Assembly (NCBI GenBank): GCA_003640385.1
Contig: RCAB01000019.1
Location: 248,001-312,000 of the forward strand
DNA length: 64,000 nt
Source: Setaria digitata
Taxonomy: Eukaryota; Nematoda; Chromadorea; Rhabditida; Setariidae
Direction of reading: 5' to 3'
Program-made: the position numbers and the translations under genes
Shown here: piece after piece, positions 13,510-24,075 of the stretch
How positions within the stretch are numbered: the stretch's first letter is position 1
Layout of the letters: each line of letters begins with the position of its first letter
The notes under the pieces: generated by a model
What the model saw: the letters and a program-made list of their open reading frames with translations, nothing else
What the model was told of the DNA's origin: nothing
Database searches by the model: none

Positions 13510-13555
13510 TAATTCTTAATGAAGTTCAGGTTTTTTATTTCATTTTTGGTTTCAC

Positions 13556-13598
13556 CTCAGGTGTTGTTCTTTTTTTCCACTTCAGGTACCAACTCAGG
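13556..13598 (+). promoter_or_regulatory. Two weaker lin-4-type motifs (CTCAGG at 13556-13561 and 13593-13598)
   Basis: Both copies match lin-4 bases 3-8 but are followed by T where G is needed. They resemble the imperfect or bulged class known in lin-14, without being strong seeds by themselves. TTCAGG lies between them and another shortly upstream. Confidence 0.4.
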
Positions 13599-13841
13599 TC
13601 CATTTTTGTCATCATTTTTTTATTCGTTCGAGTTGATTTTTCTTTGCCAATATTATAGCAACTTACAGAAAATTGTATATTCAGTTTCGAGATCGAATAT
13701 TTAAGGAATTCTTCACATTTTTATACAATGTTTTTCGCTGTTCAGTTAAACAAACTCGGTGTTTTTTCTCTCTCTTTTGCAATATGCTATCTCAGTACAT
13801 TTTGATTTGTTGAATCCTTTTCTATTTGCTTTTTTCCCATT

Positions 13842-13843
13842 AA

Positions 13844-13874
<31 letters not shown>

Positions 13875-13887
13875 GAAAAAAAAAAAA
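13842..13887 (+). repeat. A-rich tract inside the lin-14 3' UTR
   Basis: A run of about 46 bases, all A apart from two G. It lies downstream of the first cluster of lin-4-type motifs and upstream of the strongest sites, so oligo-dT priming here would falsely shorten the UTR in cDNA data. Confidence 0.9.
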
Positions 13888-14168
13888 CATCAGCCAAGCC
13901 AAGTTTGATTGCTTCCCTCGCAGAGCTAGGCGACTATCCGAAGAATGATTGGCCTAGTTTTTTTACTGATCTAGTTGATTGTGGGACAGCTTATTGAATA
14001 TTTCTTATGAAAAAGTGTAGAGTATGACGGATCCATTCAAGTTAAAATTAAATTGTGGGAGAGGAACAATGTAGTTTTAAATCATGTGTTTTTCATTTTC
14101 GGAGAAATGCAAGTTGGTCAGTGTAAATGTATCTTTGCGTGTAAACTGGCCAGTGCATTTCACTGTTA

Positions 14169-14175
14169 CTCAGGA
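14169..14175 (+). promoter_or_regulatory. lin-4 target site of the bulged-C class (CTCAGGA)
   Basis: Matches the lin-4 seed if one of its three consecutive C bases is bulged, the geometry described for several C. elegans lin-14 sites. TTTCACTGTT just upstream can offer partial pairing to the lin-4 3' half (inferred). Confidence 0.5.
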
Positions 14176-14218
14176 ATGTTATTGTTGTTTTTTTTTTCTT
14201 TTTTTCGTTGTACTATGA

Positions 14219-14228
14219 CTACCTCAGG
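14219..14228 (+). promoter_or_regulatory. Overlapping let-7 8-mer (CTACCTCA) and lin-4-type CTCAGG
   Basis: CTACCTCA at 14219-14226 is the full 8-mer complement of the let-7 family seed. The last bases run on into CTCAGG (14223-14228), a partial lin-4 match, so the two microRNAs could not occupy it at once. Confidence 0.65.
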
Positions 14229-14288
14229 TTCAATGTTTTGCTTCGATTCCGTTTCTACGTTTTTTCGTTCGATTTGTGGTCTCTTTAT

Positions 14289-14295
14289 CTCGGGA
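14289..14295 (+). promoter_or_regulatory. Wobble lin-4 site (CTCGGGA)
   Basis: Full-length lin-4 seed match with a single G:U pair opposite lin-4 base 5. Confidence 0.35.
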
Positions 14296-14381
14296 ATTTT
14301 TCATTTGTTTTATCCAATAGTCCACAACTAATTTCTTTGGTGGTGCGTAAATCCGTTCGACTTAGGATTTGGATTTAGTTT

Positions 14382-14388
14382 TACCTCA
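14382..14388 (+). promoter_or_regulatory. Second let-7 family site (TACCTCA, 7-mer)
   Basis: Complement of let-7 bases 1-7. It is followed by CAGAGA, a degenerate lin-4-like motif. Confidence 0.45.
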
Positions 14389-14470
14389 GAGAATTGAAAT
14401 TTTATAAAATCTAGTTCTCTTTTCGGTCCTTATTCTTATAATTTTCTTTCTGGTGATGTTGATTCTCGTG

Positions 14471-14502
14471 TTCACTTTAAGGTGTTTTTTGGCTCTCAGG
14501 GA
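14471..14502 (+). promoter_or_regulatory. Best lin-4 site: perfect 8-mer CTCAGGGA plus upstream 3' pairing
   Basis: CTCAGGGA at 14495-14502 is the complete 8-mer. Upstream, TTCACTTTAAGG is close to TCACACTTGAGG, the complement of the lin-4 3' half, leaving a central loop. This is the classic lin-4:lin-14 duplex shape. Confidence 0.7.
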
Positions 14503-14941
14503 TGTCATTGTTCCAAATTTTTGCTTGTATTTGCATGCAGTCTTGGCCGTGGCATTGTAATCCTTCTTTACACAGCATTTTGATTTGAAGCGGAAGAATT
14601 TATGCGCAGGGGCGGGTGAAGTTTTGGGGAACTTCTACAAGTCAGTCCTTTGATTAGGATACACGTAGTTTAGTGGTCCTTCAGAGCGCCTGAAAAATCA
14701 ATTTAGAAGTTATGTAGTACCATTGCTCTCTCCCTTCATTACCATGATTCATTTTTGATGCTTACACTATTCCACCCACAGTTTATTGCATTCCTCGGTA
14801 TCACCTTAAACACCATCTCTTTTTTTTTCTCAAATCATTTTTAAGGGCTGGCTTTGACATATGTTCCTTCTACAACGAATTTTGATGCCTCAAATTTTTC
14901 AAAGAAGTCTTTAATATAAAGGCATTGTACATGTGGGAGGA

Positions 14942-14947
14942 AATAAA
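14942..14947 (+). terminator. AATAAA poly(A) signal, probable lin-14 3' end
   Basis: First canonical AATAAA beyond the last strong lin-4 site, about 1.84 kb after the stop codon. Confidence 0.55.
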
Positions 14948-14965
14948 TAGAAAGTGAATAATTGA

Positions 14966-17566
14966 ATTTGTAGGATTGGGGATTGTATATGTGGAAATCC
15001 GCGTGGAAAAATTTCTATGCTGTAGATTGGGTGTAACTGCTAGTCCATCTTGTCGGATTATATGTTAAGCTTTTACTTAACTTCCTCACACTCCTCGTAG
15101 AGTGCAGATATGTTACGGCGTTCGGTGATTTCCATTTCATATCGTGTATCTTCATGATTTTTTTTGGCGCTTTTGTCTTGTGTCACATAAAAGTTCCTAG
15201 TTTTATTCAATAATCGCTAAAGTAAAGTGGGTTGTTTTCCAGAATACATTCCAGTCTATGCTAGCTAAGGTTGGAAGAATACTTGGTAATTTTTCGCCAT
15301 CTGTTTCAGAAACTAGTGTTCGGGGGATTCTTCTTTACTTTGCCAGGACTAAAACACTGCTAAAAACATAGCAGGATATGACAAGAGTTACAGGACGTTC
15401 GAACTCAATTTGAATCAAGAAAGCAAAACATTAATGTAGAAGAACAAAATTCGGTAGCGGTTGAGTGCAGTGGCGGGAAACAACAGCAGGTTTATCGAAG
15501 TCGTAGTGTCCAAGTAAATGATTCCCTTTAAAATGGGGATTGTGTCTCGCAGTACGTGACGGACTGACTTTTTTGCTGTACGGTGTAAGTCGACGCAATC
15601 CCACGTTAGTGTTTCCACTTCAAGTTCTAGGGCAGTACAATTCGGCAAATGTTAATTAACAGTTGGATCTTGGCCCGCAGTATGAACATAGTGAAACTTC
15701 TGACAGTTTGGATTCGATATTGAGCCTTTCAGTGACGACGAGCATAAATAAACATGTGGAATGCAGAGCCAAGTTATTATGAAAGGTTGAGAAGTTCTTG
15801 TTCAATATAATGTTGGAAGATCAGTTTAAGTGGCATACCAAATTAAGGGAAGTGCTGGTGGCGTAAGCGATATTATGCAGTTCCACTTTTCCACTCTCAA
15901 AAACCAGGCACCGAAATGGTGAGTATGAATCGAAAAGTACTGAAATAAAGACTGCATATACAGTCCATGCTGGTTATCTAGCACAGCGCCATACTTTCCT
16001 ACGTTCTTTCAGACGACTGAGTAAGGTGATTAGTCGTGGATAAAAGCGAAGTGAAGAATTTTAGTCTCAGTTTCTTTGCCTTTGTTTCTGAGTCTTTAAA
16101 GCTTAATTATTCTTTGCACCACCAATTGGACGACTCGAATTCTAAATGGAATGTAGAGCCCCAGAACACCCTTTCCAGTTCGAGTTAATGCGTTATGCGG
16201 CAGCCTCAAGATCATTAGTGGGATTTTATCCGAAAAAGGTTTCAACAACGAGATCATGAGTATAAATGAAGAAAACATGTTAACATGTTGGTTTAAGTTA
16301 CATGTGAACGCTAAGGAAAAAAAACCATGAGGAAGTTTTTTAAGATGAAGGAGGAAACAGCGGAAAACCAAAACGGGGAGCAACAGTTCACGATTGTATT
16401 CAATGTAATATCATCAAATAATATGTGAGAAAACATTTAAGTTGGGTTTCGAAATTAACTGAGAAAATAAATGCCATAACATGGTACCTAGCTGAAAAAC
16501 TTAATTCCCAATCAGACCGAAAATTTTTGTTTAAGATTTACCACAGTAAACAAAACGAACTATGACACACATTAAAAAAGTAAAGAACTAAGGCATTTTC
16601 AAAATACTGTATTTGCTAAGCGATAAAATCATAAATCAAGCTATCAGTTTCTTTACTATTAGAATTTTTTCGAAAAAAACATTACATTTCGTGAAAAGCT
16701 GGGATTAACTTAATCGTTTGCAAAAGATAAAAACGAAAACTACTGTATTTCAGAGAAGGTACTAAAATATCAGTAAAAGAATTATAGGTCAAAGGTAAAA
16801 TAAACTACCAGTCACTTTTATGCATCGCAAAAAAAACCGCTTTCAGGCCAAATTCGAATGACATATAAGGTAAAGAAGGGATTAATCGATGAGGTATTAT
16901 TAGCTAAGAACGATGTTTGGAAAGAAATATCCACGGAAATCTACCGTAACAAAAACTTTATTAACTACCACAGAAGGAATGCAAAGCTTAGTAAAACCAA
17001 CGCCAAAACCTGGAAATATGCTTCGAGAGATTACTTTCGAAACACAGAGAGAACTTTGTGTGAAACTTCGCTGAATAATTAGGGAAAACAAGTAGAAGCT
17101 TAACCAATCGGTGCCTGGAATGGAAAGTGGACAATTCAGAATATATATCTTCGCGAAAAAGTTAAAAGGCACCCTTGTTGACAGCAGAAGAAGCTCAGTG
17201 AAACATACTAAGCTACTGTTGATCAACAATATGGACCAGACACATTAATGCACACTACATTTTCTAACTACCGCAATTTTTCGCCTTACAAATCGCGAAA
17301 GTCTCACTCATTCTTCAAAAAATCAATTTCTAATGAACTCTCACCTTCATCTATTCTAAATACCAATATTTAGAAAATTAAAACCAAATACCGTGAAAAA
17401 CTGGCTACCATACTTCGTTAATTTAAATCCATATACAAAAAGTTTTGGAGCATATAGAAATAACGGATGAAAGTGGTAGAATTAAAAGAATAAAATATTA
17501 ACGACTCGGTCAAAAATGAAACTATTTCCTGAGAGTGTGCAAATTTAATACGAAATGTGTTAATTT
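14966..17566. other. Convergent intergenic region between lin-14 and ccr-4
   Basis: No coding exon is recognisable on either strand. It should contain the 3' UTR of ccr-4 at the right end. Confidence 0.6.
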
Positions 17567-20500
17567 TTATCGACCAACAGCACCAAATGAACTGGAATGA
17601 CTGTTACCATAGTGATGGACAACAGGCTGCGTACGTTGATGGCTCGTTGGAATAATTGCAAATTGCGCCATGATTGGTACATGGTCGGAGGGTACGTGAG
17701 GATGCGGAAAACCGATTATTTTATTTGCTTGCACCCATTCCATGTTCAACGGTCCTAGTACTCCTAAGCGAGCTAATGACTGCGGCGTCGAAAAGATGTA
17801 GTCGATAACACCTTTAAATTCAAGCCTGAAATCTGAGTCCGGTTTCACAAATTTTTACTATATACAGTCAGTAAATAAAAAACCAGGTGCAAAGTTGAGG
17901 AAAAACATCAAAAGAAACCGTCTCTAAATTATTTATGCGTACTATTCACTGTGTAAATTGTAAAAATAAGTGTTAAATTAAACTGGTCTATTTACTGATG
18001 GTATGGATCGAGAATTTAGGCCATAGTATATCGATATGCAATTATTTTTAGAACTCTTAATAATTATTATTTGAAATCTGACCATGATATGTCTTGACAA
18101 AGTTTGTTTACCCATAAAAATGATAACAAAATATGCTTTAAAGTTCAAAATCTTCATTATCTTCATTCTGAATATTCTGCTCATGTCATTGCCGTGAATG
18201 TTTTCTCATCAGAAAGTTTATTTTACTTTTTGTTTTTGTTTTTTTTTTTTTAAACCGCCATAGCTTTATACTTCCCAACAATAAAACCAACGTGTAATTT
18301 GTAAACGGCATTGAGTTAGGATCTACAGCGCAGTCAAGCCTGAGTCCATGAGTATAAACTGCCGGATCATCGGATGCGCTAAAACGCGCAATACACGGGT
18401 CCTGACGGAATTCTTTCAGATCCGGATGTTCCTTCGAAATTGCTCCCTTCGATAAAAATTCCACAACTCCTAAAAAATTACTCTTAAAATGTTCAAAAAA
18501 AAGAAGCTCAGCAGTTTCATGGAGAAGCTTATACATGAAAGACTTATCCTAAACGTGCTACAGACACTGAGCCACAACAATATAGTAGCATAAAACCTGA
18601 TTCAGGAAGTGAATTGAGATCGCCACAAATAAGAACGGGTATTTGCTGAGGTGCTATACGACATTTTTCTGATATCTGAAAAACAAAAAAAAAATATGTT
18701 GGTAAGCACCATTTCAATAGCTACATTCCTAATTTAACATCCCAAAAAGAAAAAAGAAACTTCATCGAGTAGAGTGTTGATTTCTTGCACTAGCATCATT
18801 GACTGAATTAGTTTGACATCACAAAATTCTGGGTCCCAGTGAATATGTGCGGTGCTCACAACAAGTGGATTCCCAACAACGTTATCGCTTGGAGCCATAG
18901 TCATTTGCCCTGCAGAATTCTTAGAACACCATTTTTATGATAAAAAGAACAAAAAAAAAAAAATGTTTTCAAGTGAAAATATTAGTTTTTTACTGACGAA
19001 GGCTTAACTTATTTTCCTTATATATTTAATTCAGTCAACTTAGATCCAAATCGTTCACTCTTTAGTAGTCGCAGTTAAAGAGTAACGACAAAACTATGGA
19101 TTTTCTTTTTCTGAGATAAACTTCAAACTATGAAACCTAAGATAGACATAATATATCATACGAGTACTGGCTGTAAAAGGTATGCAAAAACAAACGATTT
19201 GCGTAGACGTTCTCCTTGACTTTGAAAACAGCACAGAGAGCTATGTTATCTTTCGGCATAACGCGATTGAGGATTTTCTCACTTGTTGGAGCTTTCCTGA
19301 TAGCTACTTGTGTAAATTCAACAAGATGTTCCTTTTCTAGCTCGAATCTGGAACAAACTTTTTCAACAACCCGACTCGTAAATTTTCAGACCACTAATAA
19401 AGAAAAGGTGTCACTAGAAGACGAAAAGTTTTGCATAAGCATTGTGGAAAGAAATAAACGATTTATTCGAAAAAATTCAAACAACTGGAATCAAGCCTGA
19501 AATTTACTGCTACAAAAAAAACGTACTTGTCATACTTCCAAAAAATAGCACAACCATCAACAAATTTTCGTTCTTCCTCACCCATCGTTTTTGCCCGTGA
19601 CTTTGGTGAAAAAATGCCCGCATAGCCGATCTGCTCAAGTTCAGGTTGAAAAAGGCAACGGAACTGCTCAGTTTCTACTTCCTGTAGCAAGAACAAATTT
19701 TCAAAAAAAGAAAAAAAAATGGAAATCAAATAAAGAATGATAAAAAGGTATACCAGAAAAGATTCGGAAAAAACCAACCATTACTTATCAGATTTTCATC
19801 TTGTCAGAACAATGGTAAAACAAGCATAGACATACTTGTAAAGTGATGATATCAGCTTCATAATGTCGAATTTCCTTTAAAATTGCTGTTTTTCGGTACT
19901 CCCAATTGAGAGCCCAAGAGGGACAGTACGAGTAGAGATTGTTCGTAGCATATTTATCACATAAAACGTTATAGCACAGAACAGTGAATGTTGCTGAAAG
20001 CAAGTACGCATATAAAGTTCTCAACACTAACTCATATACTACTGAATGTAAGATTTCCAAGGTTTGAATAAACAATAAACTTCAAGAAAAAGTCCGAAGA
20101 AAACGCTGTGAAGTTTCTAGGGAAAAGTTGTGTTTTAGAAATAAAAATTACTGCAAACAGTTCACAAAAACTGATATTCATATTAACTACTATCAGTAAA
20201 ACATGACTTCTCTTTGGAGATTTTTCCCTCCACAGCTTCCCCCTCGAATTTGTTTTACTGATAATGACTAGTTTAACATGATTCAATACCGATCGGTCTT
20301 TCAGGATCAGCGTGCCTTATCATCACCCATTGGCGATCCGGAGGTATTGTCGCATTTACTAAAACATCATATTCAAAGAAAAATGGACTGCCCTTACCGT
20401 AAACTTTGAATAATAAATCAAATCAAGCAAAAGTACAAGTGATCGAATTTCCATCTTTATGTAATCACTCTGGACCGACCCTCAATAAAATTAACTGAGA

Positions 20501-21861
20501 GAACTAAATAAATATTACGTTTTGATCTTAAAGAAGTTATATAGTGCCGCCTTCTCTGTAGTAATAATGTGTTTTACTATTGCAGCGAAATTTAGAACTC
20601 TGAAAAACATACTTGCCAGATGATCTAACAAAAATCGAAGCAGTTTCTGAGGTCCAGCTTCATAATAAATTTTGTTAATCTCAGGAGACAGAGGATTTGA
20701 TCGAAGATCTGAAAAAAAAAATGATCAATAACTCCATTTGAATCATAACACAGTTGCATCTCGAGCAATGCTGCATTTATTATAAATTCAAAAAGCATTT
20801 ACCGTGGCAAAAAAAACCCATATCACAACCATGTGAAATAGGGTTAAAAAAAATATAAACTAAATCATTTTCAAACAAACATGAACATTAAATCTAAAAA
20901 ACTATATTCACGTCTTCATCATACCTATTTAATATATTCTATTATCACGACGAGACTTCTACCTAAAATTTTGAATCTACCAACCAAGGGTTTGTAAACG
21001 AAACAGCTTGCCCAACTCGTATGGAAGGACCCTTATTTGATTGCCATTGAGGTAAAGGTGACATAAAGAGATCATATCGCCCAGCTCGGCTGGCAGACTA
21101 CGGAGTTTGTTTTCAGACAAATCCAGTACTGTCAAGTTCTCCAACTTCGAAATTTCACATGGAATCCTGGAACAGTTCTCGTAAGAAATAGCAAACAACA
21201 GTTCCGTAAACACAATTACCACATTACTTCATTACACATATTTTCCCGCAGCCTAGGCACTTGTGTGAATGAGTACACTGCTTGTTTTAATTCATTCAGA
21301 AGCGCTACTGAAAACCAAAGAGTGATAATAACAAAAATTACCTCGTCAGATGATTTCTGTACAGGAAAAGGGCGGTAAGGCATCTCATTTCCCACAAAAC
21401 TGGACTTAGATTGCGACCTACAAACAACTCTGTTCCTTTTTTTGATATTGATGAACCAGGCTGCACAAGCAGAATGGTAGCAACTGCTTGAAAGTGAACA
21501 GCAAATTCAATTGGAGAACAGTGGGAGAACTGAACATCATGAGTTTTAAAATATTAGAATTTTTACTCCTGAATAATGATAATAATGATACTTTTTCTAA
21601 ATTCATGCGAATTTGAGAATAGTAAACCTCGTATCTCAAGCTCCGTCCAACGTGGCTCTTTACCCTGTGCAAGTTCTTCCTCAGTCATTATGCGATGCAC
21701 CCGCAACATGCCATTCGGCAACTTCTTTCTACCGTCCGTGCTTTCCGATTTAGTTAACGGTAGGCCTGCTGAGGTGGCACATTTTTCATGCCCATGGGCA
21801 TCGCCATTTGGCAGTGCAAATTCATGATGATGTGCACCTGCCACATATGGCAGATCGTGTT
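17567..21861 (-). CDS. ccr-4: CCR4-type deadenylase (CNOT6 family), 12 recognised exons, N-terminal exon missing
   Basis: Poly(A)-specific 3' exonuclease of the CCR4-NOT complex, acting on cytoplasmic mRNA. Exons in transcript order: 21861-21628, 21417-21342, 21166-20985, 20708-20613, 20358-20290, 19993-19836, 19681-19527, 19347-19196, 18909-18761, 18675-18597, 18469-18292 and 17825-17567; phases agree at every junction, giving 594 residues. Residues 60-165 carry leucine-rich repeats (LDLSENKLRSLPAELGDM and YELGKLFRLQTL), the part that binds the CAF1 subunit in other animals. The endonuclease-exonuclease-phosphatase domain follows, with its catalytic landmarks intact: CYNVLCDKYA, LQEVETEQ, HIHWDPEF, CGDLNSLP and PHVPSDH. 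The first recognised exon starts with two bases of a codon, so an N-terminal exon or a trans-splice site is still to be found. The earliest in-frame ATG in it (MLRVHRIMTEEELA) would give a start close to human CNOT6. It lies convergent to lin-14. Confidence 0.9.
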
Positions 21862-22066
21862 CTGAAATTTCATCACATAAGAAAGTTACTATTAATGCGA
21901 AATACTTTAAGAATGAGTTTCGAAAATTCAGAAACATGCATTAAAGAGCAGAAAGCTCATTCCATAAAAACATGCCAAAGAAACCGCTCATATCCCACTG
22001 AGTCTATCACTAAAACATTTTCTGCAATACTGCGCAAGAGATCATATTCTAGCTCACCTGCTGCCA

Positions 22067-24075
22067 CTACTTCCGTGTATTAATTAAATAACGATCGGTA
22101 ACAATCAAGGCAAAGAGACATGCTTTCGAGCAACCGGAAAAACCCAAAACAGCGTAGTGTTGTACAGTTGACTGAAGCAGAATAATTCGAAGAAGGGGAT
22201 GTACTTGGACTATCGAGTGTAATGACAACTGACCGTAGCTTCCCTTCAGCAGGTCTGCTGTCACCAAGACACATACACCCGTGCCACTATTTAAAAATGC
22301 ATAGCAGGAAAAAAAAAAATTAAAAATTTCGGAAGGACAGTAGTAACTACGGACAACAAGCTGGCTTAATCATTTTAAAAACAGAAAAACACGCATGCAG
22401 GAACAAGCAATCAAGATGCAATTTTTTGTCCGGAAGAAAACAACGTACTGGGAAAGAATAGCATTTGTCGCCTGTACATGATAACACAAGTTTTGTAACA
22501 CAGCAAGCGGTGTACCGACTACTCCCTCAGTTGCTAGTCTGATGAAAATGATTAATTTAGTTTCCCAATCCACCTAAAATATTCGAATTTTTTGAAATAA
22601 TTTAATAAAATATTGCATATTACATGCTTCTAAGAGGAATTTGACACTTTTAATGTCCTAATATTTCTAATGTCGCAGTTAATAATTTTCCTAGAAACAT
22701 AAAAGTTATTATCAATCGATTTTTTTTTTAGAATAACTTCGTCAAATTAATTTTTTAAATGCCATTTAGAATCTTCCGTAAACCCTTTCAATCATTTTCT
22801 TCTGGTCAACCCCACCATTTCCTACATCCAAGTTCCACCAGGATAATAAACCATAATCGGAATTTTCTGACAAATTCTTTTAGATTTGAGAAACTTTTAA
22901 GGGCAGTTAAAATAAATAAAAGCGACACGAATATGACAGTTCCACACTTTCAAATAGCCAAAAGTGTTCAATTATGCATGCTAAGGCCTCTGAAGTCCCA
23001 ACATTCGCTAAATCCGGAAGCCAGCGGCATTAGCAATTAAGCACCACTTGATATTATTTTTCCAAGCAACATTACATCAGCAAAAAATGTTATTGTATAG
23101 CAACATTTAGGTTTGAAGTTTTAAAATTGAAACATTTGAATAATAAGCCATTCGGAAATATCAGATAACCACGAGATAGCAACCTAAGCCTCTAGTGATC
23201 TTAATACAATTATCATATATAGTCTGTCAGCAAACGGTGAAAACATACGCTTAATCCAACAATATATTTCATATGGTCAATTTAAGATCCAAGCGTTAGC
23301 TTCGAAGTTCTAAGTCAAAATATAATGTGGCAACCAGAGCACAAACTCGGACCAAAACTTTTTAAAATGAAGTCATAATTTTAATGAAATTCCATGGGCT
23401 GATATCTGGCTTCAATCTCACCGGCAGTGAAAGTGATGACACACAAAAACTTACGACAGTTGGACAAACTGTTCAGTGTATGCTTCCCAACCAATTTCTT
23501 AGGACTTTGATAAGCAAATTTGTGATAAGGTGCAAAACGGTAGCTAATCGAGAACAATGACTTGGTTAATCTTTATTTTTCGTAAAACTAATAATTACAT
23601 ACTAGGACTGCGTGTAACTGAAAAATCAGTTATAAGTGAAATATTTTGGACAAGTTCCAAAAGATTTTGTAGTTCCACAATTTCTGGAAATCCATGATAA
23701 AAATCTGATGGCACGTTTGTTAACAAACTGCCTTCCCTGCAGTAGAATTTGACAATCATAAAAAAAAGAAAAACTAAATGGATTACTTAAAACTGTGTGT
23801 AAGATAAAAGAACCATTTATCAAAAAAAACCACAACGAAAGCTAATTTCACAAACTTGCATAGGCTTTGTGAAAAACTGAAAATTTCAAAACTCGTTTAA
23901 ACTAGAAACACCACGTACGTACCACTCAACATGCAAAAGAAGGCACCTAAACAAAGTAGAAAATCTCTTGACCTAAAAACAAGTATGGGAATAACGAAGA
24001 GATGTAATGACATTACTTATACCTAGTACATCTCTATTTTCAAATCGCAATAGCTCAAAATTGTTTTCGAGGCAG
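22067..24075 (-). CDS. Unrecognised multi-exon gene (partial model), upstream of ccr-4 on the same strand
   Basis: Product not recognised. Candidate exons in transcript order: 24075-24023 (NNFELLRFENRDVL), a 28-base micro-exon 23946-23919 (FFCMLSG), 23736-23603 (TNVPSDFYHGFPEIVELQNL), about 23543-23455 (YRFAPYHKFAYQSPKKL), a piece starting near 22994 (ALACIIEHFWLFESVEL), 22573-22449 (VDWETKLIIFIRLATEG) and 22286-22067 (ADLLKGSYGQLSLHSIVQV), ending in TAG. Phases join cleanly from the first to the third exon and for the last two. The junction between the third and fourth does not fit without a weaker donor, and the piece between 22.95 and 22.6 kb is uncertain. The 5' end lies further upstream; a frame near 24.4 kb (GYDMYSLEKVTVVPM) may belong. 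The product is helical and hydrophobic-rich, with no clear transmembrane segment or catalytic motif. Only 205 bases separate its stop from the first recognised ccr-4 exon. Confidence 0.5.

Larger units (their letters stand above)
13102..14965 (+). promoter_or_regulatory. lin-14: lin-14 3' UTR, about 1.85 kb, carrying lin-4 and let-7 sites
   Basis: From the stop codon to just past an AATAAA at 14942-14947 there is no sustained coding frame, but the sequence is enriched in CTCAGG/TCAGGG motifs. lin-4 begins UCCCUGAG, so the perfect target is CTCAGGGA. The length is similar to the 1.6-kb C. elegans lin-14 3' UTR with its seven lin-4 sites (established knowledge). A purine tract at 13842-13887 splits the UTR into two clusters of sites. 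The exact poly(A) site is inferred from the signal only. Confidence 0.75.

Noticed and set aside
21862..21937. ATG at 21937 as a direct ccr-4 start reading through into the first exon
   Set aside because: It would encode a hydrophobic leader unlike CCR4 proteins and runs through a perfect TTTCAG acceptor, so this is more likely intron or intergenic sequence.
21576..22083. Plus-strand frames of 83-91 codons opposite ccr-4
   Set aside because: Shadows of the minus-strand coding exon 21861-21628 and of its upstream gap.
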